Shown: one piece after another, positions 39,650 through 52,366 of the stretch
Position numbering within the stretch: the stretch's first letter is position 1
Layout of the letters: each line of letters begins with the position of its first letter
Assembly (NCBI RefSeq): GCF_016802725.1
Contig: NC_052664.1
Span: 13,232,016 to 13,296,015 of the forward strand
Direction: 5' to 3'
DNA from: Solenopsis invicta
Lineage: Eukaryota > Arthropoda > Insecta > Hymenoptera > Formicidae
Length of the DNA stretch: 64,000 nt
Made by a program: the position numbers and the translations under genes
The notes under the pieces: generated by a model
The model's input: only the letters and a program-made list of their open reading frames with translations
The model's database searches: none
Told to the model about the DNA's origin: nothing

Positions 39650-42330
39650 AATCGTAACAGTTCTAATAATCATAACATTCTGAACCATTGTAACCAGCCC
39701 TCTTGACAAGCCTAATAGCACTAGTAATTGCATTATTTAAATTAAATTTTGATTTTTATTATAAAAATTTTTATAGCGTTTCTAGTTTCTATTATTGCTA
39801 AGTATACTGACTATAAATGCGTAATTCACGATATGTCTTTCTTATCGAGTAACCCAACATCACTTACTTATCTCTTTGTGATCACCTAAGGTATGGGAAA
39901 TGTGCGATCTAATTTGGGAAATGTGGGAAAGCATAATTTAATTTGGAAGTTCATCAAGTATATCTATGATCATGATTTACGATCACGATCATAAATGGGT
40001 CCCAAGCCGACAGAATTATCTATCGACATAATATAATGTTAGGAATACGCGGTCTAATTTGCGAAATGTAAAAGATAATATTTAATATGTGAGTACATTA
40101 ATAATAAATATTTGTATTCATCTCTAATAATATATCGTGTACAATTGTTACAGTAAACCTTATAGTTATGTTAAAAGTTGTAAGTAAAGAAATTTTTCAA
40201 TTATTTAGTATTTTGTGCTGTAATTGTATCTAAGACAGAGCAATGTCTTTGAATCCCAAATAAAATAGCTACGAAAGATACGTGACACTCAATACAATTT
40301 GTATCGAATCGCACCGCTTTTCTCTCGAAGGACATGGGAGAATGGTCGAGTACAAAATTCACAACACGATCTCCTTTATAGTGGCGATCCTAAGGGAGCC
40401 GTTCGTATTAAAAATATATAATTCCCCTGCGTTGTTTTTCAGAATTCATTCGTAAAACGGAAGGCAAAAACATTATGCGTGCAAAAATATCAAACGCGGA
40501 CAATGTTGCAAACAAGTAAATAATATTTTTACTTCTCTCAACTTTAATTTAAGTCAAGGGTACAATAATGAATCTTCAAAAATTCTTAGTTTTCTAAATA
40601 AAAGTCAAAACTGTTTAAAAACAGTAATTAGGATAAGATGAGATCGCGTTTTATATATACAATGCAAATCAAGATATATCCATAGGCATAGCAAGATCTT
40701 AGTGCAGAAATAATATTTCTTGTGTCATTTTTAAATATATTTTCTAATTCTTTGAACTGTGCGCCGCATTGTTATTTTTTAAACATAGCTCTTCTAATAA
40801 ATTAGAAATATCACCGCATAAATTTAAAAATTATTTTAATACTGATCTACTGATGCTAACTTGCATCTGACTATCTGTAAGATTACCTCCCCCCCCCCCA
40901 AAAAAAGAAAGAATTATCAATTTTGATAAGATGTTATGTCTTATTTTTTTAAATATAGTTTTTTGCACTTTCTTATTTTACTCACTTGTATGCATTGTTC
41001 TACAAAGACAGGTCATAATCTGTATTGGAAAAGGGAAAAAATAACAATTAAAATTGAACAAATCCTATAAACCCTTCTATGAAGTGCTAAATTCCTGGCT
41101 ATCTGCTGAACAAGAAAAACGTCTCAATCAACGTGCAAAAAATAAAAGATTATTTATATGATGTACATAAAATAATAGAACTAAGCAGATATCGGCAACA
41201 TGACGAAATAATGCAAAATTATAAAATATTAGTACAAACAACAACATATATCTATTGCCAATATTTGATTACATTTTTAGAAGTCATGATGCATAGATAA
41301 ACAATACATAAAACAATATATAAAGAAAAAACACAACTAGATAAATACCTATAACATGGAACTTTTAGATATTTTAGTAAAACCGTCTTTTTCACGTATT
41401 GATTATGTATAAAATACGTCGCGAGATATATAAAAGTTACTGTCGTTTACACATTACGATTTTCTTACTATCGCTAATACTGGGCAGATTGAGTTTATTC
41501 TATTTTACACCGCGTAGATCGTTTTCCATCGACATTTTAGTCAAACTGCACCTATCGAATACGAAGAAAGAAGTTCTCGTAAAATTTTAGTGACTCTATA
41601 AACGTGAATGCTACCTTATAACTTTGTATGCTCGCATCTCGTTGGCTCGTTTTCGGGAATCTGGATATCAAAGAAGTTACAAAGTGCCATTTTACTTGAA
41701 GAAGTCATGAGTCTTCTCGTAACGGTTATCTGATAGAATTAAAAATGTTCTGTAATCCACCATTTTATATCAGAATTTATTTTATCGTAACATGGCGTAT
41801 ATTGCTTTCTTTTCAAACATATTTTTAATATATGATATTTATTTTCTTATTGTGTATCAAAAAATTTATTGTTCTGTTAGTGCTTCCAATTTCATTGTTT
41901 TGACCTATTAAAAAATGGATTAATCACCACTGTTTATTAATATTCATCATTTATAATGAGGCTTTAATTAAGATTATATCTTTAATAAATTATAATGAGT
42001 TAAAATAAGCTAGTCTTTTAATAGAAAGTATAACAATTTACAAAAATTGAGTTAATATTTTCAGCATTTTTTACACAAAAAATAAAAACATATTGTTTAT
42101 TTAAAAAACTAAAGTTAAAGTTAAAGTTAGTCAATTAATTTAATTTTCTAATATCATGATAAATATTAAAGGTATTCATATTATTAGTCTTATTACTTAG
42201 TAATTGTACTTCATTATTTTTTTCAAATAAGATCATCTTATAGCCGACATCAAAATTAATATATTACAGAAGTGTTTTGCTCAATTTTATTAAATAAAGA
42301 ATATAGAGATATTTACCGAAGTCACATAAA
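39650..42330. other. AT-rich DNA, GC-richer patches at 40240-40500 and 41400-41720
   Basis: No gene structure. A poly-C/poly-A run lies at 40887-40907. The 63-codon plus-strand frame at 41399-41590 resembles no protein. Confidence 0.35.
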
Positions 42331-42339
42331 AGAATGAAA

Positions 42340-45020
42340 AATTTCTCGGAAGTATTCCCGATACGGTCCGCGGTAAAAATGGAAAATAGCTAAATGAAAT
42401 TCTGCGAATGGGCTTTTCGTTGAATCGGATAAGATTGATTCAAGCCGGCGGATTTTTGCAGCGAGGATCAGAAATCGGCTTAAATCCTAATACCCAGCTC
42501 GTTTCGATGAAGAGTGCAAAGTGTGGTACGTGCCTTGCGAGAGAGGCGACCTAAGCATCCTGAAAGGATTCCAGGATCACGAGAGCTGATACATTTTCGG
42601 ATTTTTGTGCCAGGACTAAAGGACTGCAATAGAACTTGATATATAATGCTATTGAAAGATTTTGATTATAAAAAGGTAAAATGATATATGCATTATGATT
42701 TTTAGAATAAAACTTTACTAAATTTGAATTTTCTGCTGTTAAATAAAAGACTTAAGTTACATTTTGTTTATTGAAGAATAGAAAAGATTTAGATCGCGAT
42801 ACATACATATTTCAGTGTGTAAAAAAAGTAAAAATAAAATTCAAGAATCAAACATTGTTAAAAAAGAGGATTATTGTTAGGATTCGTTTGAATCTCACAT
42901 CAAGTAGACAATTCTAGAATTGCCTATAGTAAAAATTTTAACCAAATCTTTTTTCATACACCTTAGAAAATTATTAAAATATTAAATATTTTATAAACTA
43001 ATAAATGTTAAATTTTTTTATTTAAAAAGTTAAATAAATGCAACATTTATTAGTTTATAGTAAATTTAACATTTTATTAATTTAAAAAATGCATAAAAAA
43101 AGAAGTTTTACTTAACTTTTAAAAATAATTTAAAAAATCTTAAATATTATTAAAAAACTTGCATTTTATCATTTGCATTTATCTTTTTAAAATTTTTTCC
43201 AATTCAGTATTTCTAACTCAAAATATCCGTTAGATTGGTTACAAACATCGCCGAGCAATTTTCCGACATAAAGCGAGCTTAGTGCCTTTGAATCATGCTC
43301 CCATAAGGTTCTATGAACCGATAGAGGATTTTGAAACGTGACCTGATTCCGTCGTAGTCCCAAGATGCAATCATCGTTTGATCGTAGACGGGTAGATGGG
43401 CGGGGAAGGATTACAAGAGAAATGGACGAAGGATAGTGATATGGGGATAATGGGGAAGGAGTTTTAGTCGGAATTGGGGGGTGTAGAGCAACAATCACGA
43501 ACGATTGAATCGGTCTCGTGAGAGACGCCAACAAGCATTATATCTTCGCGCGATATCATCTGCGTGTATTTCTATGTATCCACGTAAAAAAAATAAAGTT
43601 TGCGAGCGATAATTTGTTATAATTGCTTTTTTTAAATAGCTAACGGTTTGTCAAATGGAAGTAGCTTTCAAAGCTGTCGCATATTTCACAGCGGTTAAAA
43701 TCGGTCGACAGTAAATGCTTATATATGGATTTATGAGAAACGTGACGTCAGAGAATACATAAAATTATGGCGCTATCGTGACTGGAATTATTTATGTAAT
43801 GACTAACCATTGTGTTGACGTGCATATACAGAAAAATATAAATTCTCTGGGCGAGTAATTCACCACCGTCTAGCCACCACCCTTCGCGTCGATTTTTTTT
43901 TTGTAGGAAAAGCCAGGAATTCAATAAATAAATAAACAGACATTTACTATTTAAGAGACTTTGCAAGGAACTATTTAATAGTTAAAATTAGAGAAGACTA
44001 CCGTAAACAAATGACAACGAAACAAATTCTGAATTTTATGTTAAAAATTTTTCAAGTATACTATTTCCTCTCTTTTTATATACATTAAATTTACTTCATA
44101 CATAAAAAAAAATCAAAGATTTAATGTGTAAATTTTAAGATACACTTTGGAATGACATAATTATTCGTATAACTTGTTTAAATATTACTCTGTCAAGTAT
44201 GACTTTCTACTGATGAAAAATAAATTTAAAAGATATTTAGTATTAAATGCAATTAATAATTAATATTAATTAATATAATATTAAGTTGTAATTAACATCC
44301 AGCAAAAACATTAGCTGCAATAGTACTATATACCTATAATTTAATTGTCTGTAATATACAAGTTTTATTCTTGAAAAAAAAAAAAAAAAAACAATTAAGA
44401 TTCATTTACTTAAACAAGATAAACAGGATTCGATGGATTTATATATGCAAAAAACAAAAAATTATTCTGTAGAATTTTATTGAATCAATAAATAAAGTTT
44501 TTGTATTAATAAACAAGGAAGAAAATAATTGAATCCTTTCCTTGAACTATTGAAGTATTTTGAATTACAGGTATATCCTGATCATTATCTCAAATTGAAA
44601 ATTGCTTTTCTCATAAGAGTGACGTCTTCTTTCAGTAGAAAAACACATTGCTCGAATTAAGATTGTATTATAGTAGCAGAGAATTCAAAAGAAAAAGTCA
44701 AGTCTCGATATCGCACGATAGTCCTATATGCTGTGTAATTTTGCCAATAACTACTACTTTTAATGCAATCCGTGTGTCCTGAGATATCACGCTTACCATG
44801 ATCACCTTATCTGCCTGTCGCGACAGGGGGTGTGCGAAATTTGCATGCACTGCGGGTACCATTGTATAACGCGCTGTAGCGTCTATTATCTTTGGCGAGT
44901 TGTAGCACGTGCCGTTCTGCTTTAATATACTTCCAAATGCAGTATATCGACCAATGCACATAGGAAGATACATATCTAACGTTTGCGAGCTACGTGCAAC
45001 CACTCGTGTAATCATGTAAT
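42340..45020. other. Intergenic with three unique GC-richer islands
   Basis: Islands at 42350-42610, 43190-43560 and 44690-45010. The last two contain minus-strand frames of 115 and 110 codons without family resemblance. A perfect 17-bp hairpin lies at 42993-43058, and an 18-A run at 44376. Possible regulatory elements at best. Confidence 0.3.
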
Positions 45021-48000
45021 TTTCAAACAATTGTGAGATTTTGTAATTAATGAAACAAAAAAGATGCAGATTTAAGTGTAAATTTTGTCTGCCTTATTCT
45101 TTTAAATATTATGGTTTAAAATTTCTAAATTTTTGACCAAAAAGAAAGTTGACTTGTTAAAAAGTAAATAATTTTTAACTAAGTAATTATACTAAATTCT
45201 TATTTATAAAAACGCAGACAAAAAGTTATTCACATTAACATAGATAAAATACATGATTTATTATTATATAAATTTTAATTTACTTAAATAAATTAACCGA
45301 TTCTCTTAATTGCATTTAAGATTTTTTAATTTAAATTATTACAGTCAACAGAAAAAAAATATAAAAGTATATTAAAAAATAACATTAATCTTTTATGAAA
45401 AAATGATTAAGATTGAAACAAATAAATTTTAGTAGAATACAGAGAAATGAAAGAGAAAGAGAGAAAAGAATGGCTTTATTTATGTATTAATTCATCACTA
45501 AACAACCATTGTAAAGGCGCAACCACCTGTGACTTACAGTATCTTTTCCAATTCACTTTTTTAAGTATTTATGATGAACGGCCACACTATATGCAATAAA
45601 ATTGAAGTTGAAGATTAACAGTGTCTTCAAGGACTATACAAATCACATTTTTTGCTGCCAGTGGTTCCCGGTGATCGAACTGAAATAAAAGTTTTCTCGA
45701 TATATCTTTTAGAAATGAATATTTATTTGGAAAATCTATATTTGAATAACATGTAAATAATTCTCAATTTGTGTTATACAAAATTTGCTTAATTCTATAT
45801 TTAGCTAAATAATTATACAAACAAGATCTTATTACATATTAATATTAACATTAAGGTAATTTTGAGCGTCTTATTTTATAAATGATATGTTATTATAACA
45901 AAGAGAAATAAAGAAATTTTTATTGGATATTAAATTAAACAGTGTAAAATTTAGTTAAATAAATATACTTCTATAGGAGTGAAATAAAAAGAATAAAGGG
46001 GGTGTCAGGATAATTAACAAAAAAATGTGCAAAAGGCCAAAGTCTTGCGTAGAAACGTTTGTTATATTTCAAATTACTACAATCTTGAGTCACGACAACA
46101 ATCAGAGTCAAATATATATGCGTGACTTAGCTGGCTGCTCCGAAACAACTCTCTCGAAAATTGCCTTTTGTATCGTGAAGGAACGTTCGGTTATGATTCT
46201 GCGCGATAAATCCGATCAAGGCATCTCTGTCTTACGATCACGATCTACGGTCGTGATCCGCGTGAAACAATTGCGTGAATGCGTAAATCGTCTACACTTC
46301 AAACATTCTCATCTCGATTGTTCACCTCGAACATTGTTTTGTATCATGCTCTTTATTCCGCTGGGCATTGTTTGATAACTTTGTAATTGTTCTATAATTA
46401 TTACGGTTTTGACTGAAATTAATTTCAGTTCTTTGTTTAGCGGACTGTGGCTTTTTGCTACCTTGTCTTTCAGTCTGGTGATTGACCACTAAATCTTGCC
46501 AATTTTGGATTTATTTTGTCGGCTAAATAATGAATGTGAATTACCTTTCTCATCATACATTTTGTTAATGTTCCAGTTGGTTTTATTTACATGTTAAATG
46601 CGGAAGATGACTCAAAATGGAACCGAAACGTACGTCGTTTGTTGATTAAAGATATTTATTTGCTTTTATAATTTAAATATAATTTGCGTACTTGCGCTTG
46701 ACTCTTACAAAGTTGCCGCTTTTTATTTTTGTAATTTTAAATTCCAAGAATCCTTATTGTTTTGTTTTAAATAAATATATGTTGATTGATTTAAAATTTA
46801 ATCACAAATATTCTACTTTGCTTTCTATGCTTTACGTTCGATAACAAGAACATTAATATTATAGATGTTTTTTCTAGAATATTATGTTTCACTGCAAGCT
46901 CAGTCGAGTTGTTTCAGTGAATACTGCAATATACAAATAAAATAGCAAAATCACTTGCGTCAAGCAGCAAGTTAATATTTGCTGTCGCTACTGTTGTTAT
47001 CTGTGTTGATACCAGCAGTATAAATTTAGTTAATAATTATCGGAGAAACGGTAGAGAAGATTAATTTCGTGGATCTTACTACTTAATATTTCGTCTCAAA
47101 CTTGCGAATGTGAAATTATAGAACAAACTTTCTTGCACGCTAAATTGCCTCAGGTTTCTCACATAACTCTTGCCTACATGCAGAACCATATCGTCTATAG
47201 GTATTCCGGAAAAAAAATTATTATTATATTGAAGACGATGATGTTGCAAAACCGATGATGTATTACAGTGCCTAAATTTAATACTCCATTTATTAGTGAT
47301 CATATAATATACGCATTCCAACTCTAAAAATAATGCTTCCAAAAAGATATATATTAAGGAAATACTTTTTTTAAATCTTATACATATTGATAATTTTTAT
47401 CTATTTGCAGAATCATTTAACAATATTATTTAACTAAATTTTTAAAAATATACTAAAATTTTATGTGAGTTAATTTTATTTCTTAATTTACACATATTAA
47501 GTGTACAAACTTTATAAATTCAAGCGCATCAATAACCAGGAGAAGTACATGTACGTTCTTCCTTCCACAATGTATGTGTATGTGTGTTTAATCTATTATC
47601 TGTTCAGAATGAGCAAAAAAATTTTATGAGTTTTGTTTGTTTAGTTTTTTGGCCTCATTTTTAAATAAAAAATTTACTTTTGTTGTTGCACGTTTCTTAT
47701 TTTTTAAAAAGTAGACAATAGCAAGATATCGATCATGTACCTTGTAAAATTACATCGATTTTCTGAAGTCAAAATAATTTAGCACGACACATGTGATAAA
47801 AAGAACTTGTATTAGTAAGCATGTGTAAAAAATGATTCAGGCACTTATTGTTAGTAGATTTTCATCAATGATTTTATCACCTAAGGTCAGGTTACCAAGA
47901 AAATCGGCGATGAAGAGTTAAAGATTGTTTAATAAAAATTGAGCTGTGACGATATAACTTCTTTTGAAACTTATTTTTTAGAATGTTTTAATGTGTCAAA

Positions 48001-49200
48001 AAACTTTACAAATTTATGCACACACCAAATAATTATTAATATTTTATAGTCTTTTATATAATAAAAGACTTTTTATAATAAAAAACGTTTTCCAATAATA
48101 TGTTGCCAAAACTTTTTAATCAAAGTTGAATGCTAATTGTTAAATAGTCTTTGGAAAATGAGGTGATTTTTAATGTTTGATCTCTGGATATTATTTTTTG
48201 CAACAAATCTTTGCAATATTTGAAGCAAGATATTTGTTACCATTATTATTATTAATTTTATTATCAATTTAATATGATGGTGTTAATTTTCTTGTTTACC
48301 TTATAATTGTGTTTCAAGACTGAAAATTTATGCGCAATTTGATAAATTTGAAAATATAACATTATATGAAAAATATCAACATAAAAAATGTCAACAGAAG
48401 ATCTAGCTATCATTACATAAGATTTATCTTTAATTAGTTTGGTTTTTATATAATGGTCTATATTCTTCCATTAATTGAAACTTTTTACTTTGTTTTAAAA
48501 TTTTAAATAATATAAATTAATCTTCATAATTTATACTTTTTATTAAGGTATTTAAAATGTCGATACTTAAAACATTGAAATTTATTTTACAAAAAAATTT
48601 ATTATACACAGTTGAAATCTTTCTTGTTGTTTACTGTAAAATGGATAATTACTTTAATGTTAACTACACGGAAAATGATCCATGTCGAAGATCCATCGAC
48701 AGGGGAAGATTTCCGAGATGCTCTTAAGGATCCAAGTAACGGATGAGAGTGAGATCAAGGAGATTGTAATGGAAAGCGGGATAATGGATTAAAGTGCACG
48801 TGATGTATTAATGTTGCAACGACTTGTGCGCGCACGGCATACAGTTACGGTTTAATCGGTGCACGTTTCCGAAAACTATCAAGGAATCGAGTTTAAAGCT
48901 ACTAAAGACTCATCCTAAAATATTTAAGACAAACATGTTGTAAATTATTGTAAATTTAATGAATTTGTTTTACAAGATTCTTTTCTTTAACACGAAGGTT
49001 CCAGTTGAGTTTTAGCAAAGATTTCAAATCTTACTAAGAAAATACTGAACTTTACAAATAGCATAGCTTTAAGAATAAATGGTAATTAATTATTAGCTGT
49101 ATTTGGTATACATTTACATGTATATCATCTAATTGAATGTTATACTTATAAATTCAAACTCATATGTTAACCTAACGCTTAATTAATTATCCGTAGATTC
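45020..49200. other. AT-rich intergenic DNA, small islands at 46020-46380 and 48660-48900
   Basis: The 46025-46375 plus-strand frame (116 codons) has no recognisable domain. A CGGAAGATGA...CCGAAACG motif at 46601-46630 belongs to the recurrent motif set described in the findings. Nothing else recognised. Confidence 0.3.
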
Positions 49201-49219
49201 TTAAAATAATTCTAATTGC

Positions 49220-49375
49220 AATACTTAATACTAAAAATTATTTAAAGTTTTCTGCTTTATATTAATTGATTCTTAACCAATTAATATTAACTTATTGCCA
49301 AATACTTAATGCTATAAATTATTTAAAGTTTCCTGCTTTATGTTAATTAATTCCTAACCATAATATTGATTTAAA
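49220..49375. repeat. Two-copy tandem duplication, period 81 bp
   Basis: AATACTTAATACTAAAAATT...CTGCTTTATATTAATT...CTTAACCA at 49220 recurs 81 bp later at 49301 with few changes. Non-coding. Confidence 0.75.
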
Positions 49376-49730
49376 TCTATTAAAATTATTACTTTTATAA
49401 TATAATTAAATATAATTAAAAAAGCGCATAAGAAACTAAACAAAATGACAACAATTTATATAAATGTTTATTGTCTCGTTTGTGTATAAAAATGGCACCA
49501 GCTTCGTTAAGATTAAAGAACGAAATTTTCTTTCTGCTGACGATTCATCATAGAAATCAAAAGCTTTGCTATTCTTTGGAATTCTTAAGCTTAAGAAGCT
49601 TAATCTTCTTGATCAAGATTGTGCCCGTGCACGAACAGCCGCCTCAAGGGTTCCAAAAAGAAAGGAAGCGACAGAGAGAGAAACCGTTGTTAGACCTTGT
49701 AGATCGTACAAGAAAATGTAATTTCACCTA

Positions 49731-49892
49731 TTAAGTACCAACAAGATTGTTTGGCCTCGATCTTTTAACCACCCGTGGATTTTCCGCCATAAACACAGTA
49801 AACGATTTAGCAGCAAGCTTTTTCACGCTCGGTTGTGATTTCACTGGGGGCTTCAGCGATGTTTTCTTACTGTTTCTTCTTGTCGTAATTTT
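49731..49892 (-). other. Lys-rich open frame, unidentified
   Basis: 53 codons closed by TAA on the minus strand. They read KITTRRNSKKTSLKPPVKSQ, then PSVKKLAAKSFTVFMAEN, then PRVVKRSRPNNLVGT. Composition looks more protein-like than chance AT-rich frames, and the block is GC-richer. An in-frame stop lies directly upstream and no acceptor is clear. Could be a decayed C-terminal exon of a nuclear protein. Not recognised. Confidence 0.2.
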
Positions 49893-50035
49893 CTATTTCC
49901 ACCGTATAAAGCCAAAGGATTACGCGTAGTCAAGCCAAAATATTTGACGATACATTTCGATTTAATTAAGCGTTACATGATAACATTCAAACAAATTAAT
50001 ATATAGTATTTGTCTTATTATTTCTTATTATATGT

Positions 50036-50070
<35 letters not shown>

Positions 50071-50084
50071 GTATATATGTATAT
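50036..50084. repeat. AT / ATGT microsatellite
   Basis: (AT)n followed by four ATGT units and a mixed tail. Confidence 0.9.
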
Positions 50085-50333
50085 AATAACATCAATGCTT
50101 AATGTATTACTTTCCTCTTTTATATTAACTTAGATAAGAATATTGGCAGAAACAGATCTACTATATGTATAGATCTGCGCACAAAGTATTATTTTTCAAC
50201 ACAATATAAAATTTTTATTTAGATTATCTTAAATTTTATTTTAGATAGATAAATAATGTGTTTCTGCATCAAAAATATATATTTTTATTTTAAAAAAAGT
50301 AATATGCAAAGTTAAAACAAATATAAAAATGTA

Positions 50334-50463
50334 AATGAATCGTGCGCAAACGTTGTGTGCAATTGGGTTCGGCGTGTTCGATCAAGACCGTGTCCGATCG
50401 AAACTGTGTCCGATCGAGACCGTGTCCGATTGTTAATTTGCGCACAATCGGGCCTCATTCATT
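50334..50463. repeat. 16-bp minisatellite inside an inverted-repeat element
   Basis: Four units of GTGTCCGATCGAAACC type at 50377-50440. They are bracketed by AATGAATCGTGCGCAAAC and its partial inverse TTTGCGCACAATCG...CATTCATT. Looks like a small foldback element with an expanded core. Confidence 0.65.
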
Positions 50464-50676
50464 AAAAACATTTAATTAAATTACAAAATTATCTTATTTT
50501 ATGAAAATATTTATATTATTAAAGCAATTCATGTTATTCAACATGTCAGTGGTGCTGAGAAAAAAAAACAATGAATGTGAAGAAAATATAAGTGTGATAA
50601 AATAATATAGTAACAATTTATTTCTTTTAATAGATAAAATATGTATTAACAACAATAGTTTTACGCTTGTTATCAA

Positions 50677-50800
50677 ATCAGTGAATAATTGAAGGCCATG
50701 AACGAGTTATATCATAGTGGCTTGTATTTCTAGATCCACTGGCGAAATTAGATACTGACCACTGTCGTCTTCTATATAATAAATCTAAAGTCACATAGAA
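50677..50800 (-). pseudogene. FAAH2 pseudogene, downstream exon
   Basis: The minus strand reads EDDSGQYLISPVDLEIQATM, then I-stop-LVHGLQLFTD. FAAH2 has a like segment (Y.EDDGG.YLVSPVDPEI..A..KLV.YL). Just upstream the match continues in another frame (LDLLY), showing a frameshift. No later FAAH2 exons were recognised between 50677 and 49930, so the C-terminus is missing or decayed. With the four fragments above it gives an unprocessed duplicate pseudogene spanning about 2.3 kb. Confidence 0.75.
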
Positions 50801-51189
50801 ATATTGTTTCTTGATTATTGTATTACAAATTATTAACTCTGATATTTTCTTGCAAAAGGATGCATACATGAAGTAAGATTAAATTCAAGAAAAAATATAT
50901 AATTAAATATTTTTATTTCAATATTAAACTAACTTCTCTTTATTTGTGAAATGTCCACTTTTGATTTAACTTTGATAAGTAAATATTTTTATCCGCAATA
51001 ATTTTAAGAATTAACGATCAATCTTGCGCATATTTACACGTTGGTCTAATAGCGAGTAATTGATCTTCGTCGTGACTATGTGCACTGGAGTCCTAGGCCA
51101 TCATTCGAAACAATTCTTATAATAAAAATGTGATAACAAGTGTTTCATAACATATTAATAATGCGTCATCTAAATCTTTAATCTTCCTC

Positions 51190-51334
51190 ATCTTTAGTTG
51201 GCTTATGGTCAAAAATCCTGTTGAAGAATGCCAGCATACGAATAGAGCCACCAATATCTCAGCCAATTCCAAATGGTGCTCCAGCTGCTGCTTGTATACA
51301 ACCTTCACCACCAGAAGAACCGTTTACTATATGT
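51190..51334 (-). pseudogene. FAAH2 pseudogene, amidase-signature exon
   Basis: After an acceptor-like TTTTAG the minus strand reads HIVNGSSGGEGCIQAAAGAP, then FGIG-stop-DIGGSIRMLAFFNRI, then FDHKPTK. This is the amidase signature (GGSSGGEGC...GIGSDIGGSIRMPAFFNGIFGHKP). The two active-site serines, one in SSGGE and one in GGSIR, are both still written, but the Ser codon before DIGG has become TGA. The frame relative to the previous exon is off by one. Homology ends near 51190. Confidence 0.9.
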
Positions 51335-51632
51335 CTAAAAGTGGATAATAATGATGAAATAAAGTTTCTGTAAGATTCAATCATAATTGTTATGATTTCT
51401 GTTATACGTTTCAATTTAAATTATGATATCGCAGACATCCGACTATATGTATAATTTATAATACATGGTAATATATATAAAATTAAATTCAATAATTATA
51501 TCTATCATTATCATAAATATCATGTTTTATAACTTAACTGCTCATTATAAAGAAAAATTAATAATTATCTTAAAGATGTCTGTTTGGATAATAAAGTTTC
51601 CAATGAATATTGTGATGCCGATGATGACGTAC

Positions 51633-52017
51633 CTTATAAGGATCCTTCGTAATACTGAATAGACAATTACTGCTTTCCAACCACATTGCCACTTCAGAAA
51701 CATTTTTGAATGCCAGAGGTATGGCTCCAGTTGATCATATTAATTTTATAACTTCTGCGTCTTTATCAATTCAATTCCTTCAGTCAATCAACCCCTGATG
51801 CACAGCACTTTTAATCGGGTTTAATAACATCCGTAGTTAGGAAACTGACCAATTACAGTTATTCCATTCTTCAGAAGAATACTAATGATTAACCAATTTC
51901 ATAACTACGTATGTTACTAAAGCCGATTAATAGTTCCATGTAACAAGAGTCAATGATAGTGTTCTTACGCACAACTAGACCAGCCGTCAGCTAAACGCTT
52001 TTGACTGCGTCACAGTC
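51633..52017 (-). pseudogene. FAAH2 pseudogene, third exon, split by a MITE
   Basis: Starts after acceptor TTTGCAG with DCDAVKSV-stop-LTAGLVVRKNTIID, like DC.AVKGM.HTAGL in FAAH2. It is then interrupted at 51948 by a 159-bp hairpin element and resumes at 51781 with DKDAEVIKLI-stop-STGAIP, LAFKNVSEVAMWLESSNCL and FSITKDPYK. FAAH2 has EDADAI.L...GAIPL..TNVSEL.MW.ESNN..YGRTNNPY at this place. The exon ends at a canonical donor (AAG|GTACGT, 51633). Two in-frame stops besides the insertion. Confidence 0.88.
51789..51947. mobile_element. 159-bp hairpin MITE inside the FAAH2 pseudogene
   Basis: Inverted arms are recognisable: TTAATCGGGTTTAATAACAT near 51811 and its imperfect complement around 51911-51930. 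The element is flanked by a 7-bp direct repeat AGTCAAT (51782-51788 and 51948-51954), a target-site duplication. Removing the element and one AGTCAAT copy rejoins the exon, so the insertion came after the exon existed. A 7-8 bp duplication suggests hAT-like mobilisation. No coding capacity. Confidence 0.85.
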
Positions 52018-52161
52018 CTGCAAATTAATAATACAAATAGTATTTTTGAATTACAATCACATAATTATGTTAATAGATAACAAAAAATGTGAAAACTTAA
52101 TCGTTTGAGCTATCACCTCTAATGAAATTAAGATATAAATAAAATAAGAATCAATTGTTAC

Positions 52162-52366
52162 CTTAGTAGTAAAAAGTTGCGAAACAATGGTTTCTTCTTG
52201 GCTAAAAGCTCCACGGAAAAAACGTTTTGAAATTTTAATAGTTCGTCGCATTTTCTCGCTTTCTGCTTCATCAAAACGTTCCGCAACTACATAGTTAAGT
52301 ATTGACTGGATCTCTCTTATTCTTTCTATATACGAAGATACTACGTCTTCCAAATTTAATTGTGAA
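52162..52366 (-). pseudogene. FAAH2 pseudogene, second exon (open)
   Basis: Bounded by acceptor TTTACAG and donor GTAACA, 205 nt, open throughout. Reads SQLNLEDVVSSYIERIREIQ, then ILNYVVAERFDEA, and ends ...SQLFTTK. The FAAH2 family has a closely similar block (SSEDVV.AYIERI.EINPILN.VV.ERF.EA ... PF..KD). The final Lys corresponds to the catalytic Lys of the amidase-signature Ser-Ser-Lys triad. The middle of the exon is unlike FAAH2, so it has drifted. Same strand and order as the neighbouring fragments. Confidence 0.85.

Noticed and set aside
39890..40080. Possible duplicated unit (TCTAATTTGGGAAATGTGGG / TCTAATTTGCGAAATGTAAA)
   Set aside because: Similarity covers only about 25 bp and could be chance.
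43187..43534. 115-codon minus-strand frame
   Set aside because: Pro/Ser-rich low-complexity reading of a GC-richer patch; no domain.
44698..45030. 110-codon minus-strand frame
   Set aside because: Reads fairly well as protein but matches no family, and no neighbouring exon was found.
45587..45679. Acceptor-like TTTATTTCAG followed by a 30-codon open frame on the minus strand
   Set aside because: No partner exon and no recognisable protein.
46025..46375. 116-codon plus-strand frame
   Set aside because: No domain, no splice context; probably chance in a GC-richer patch.
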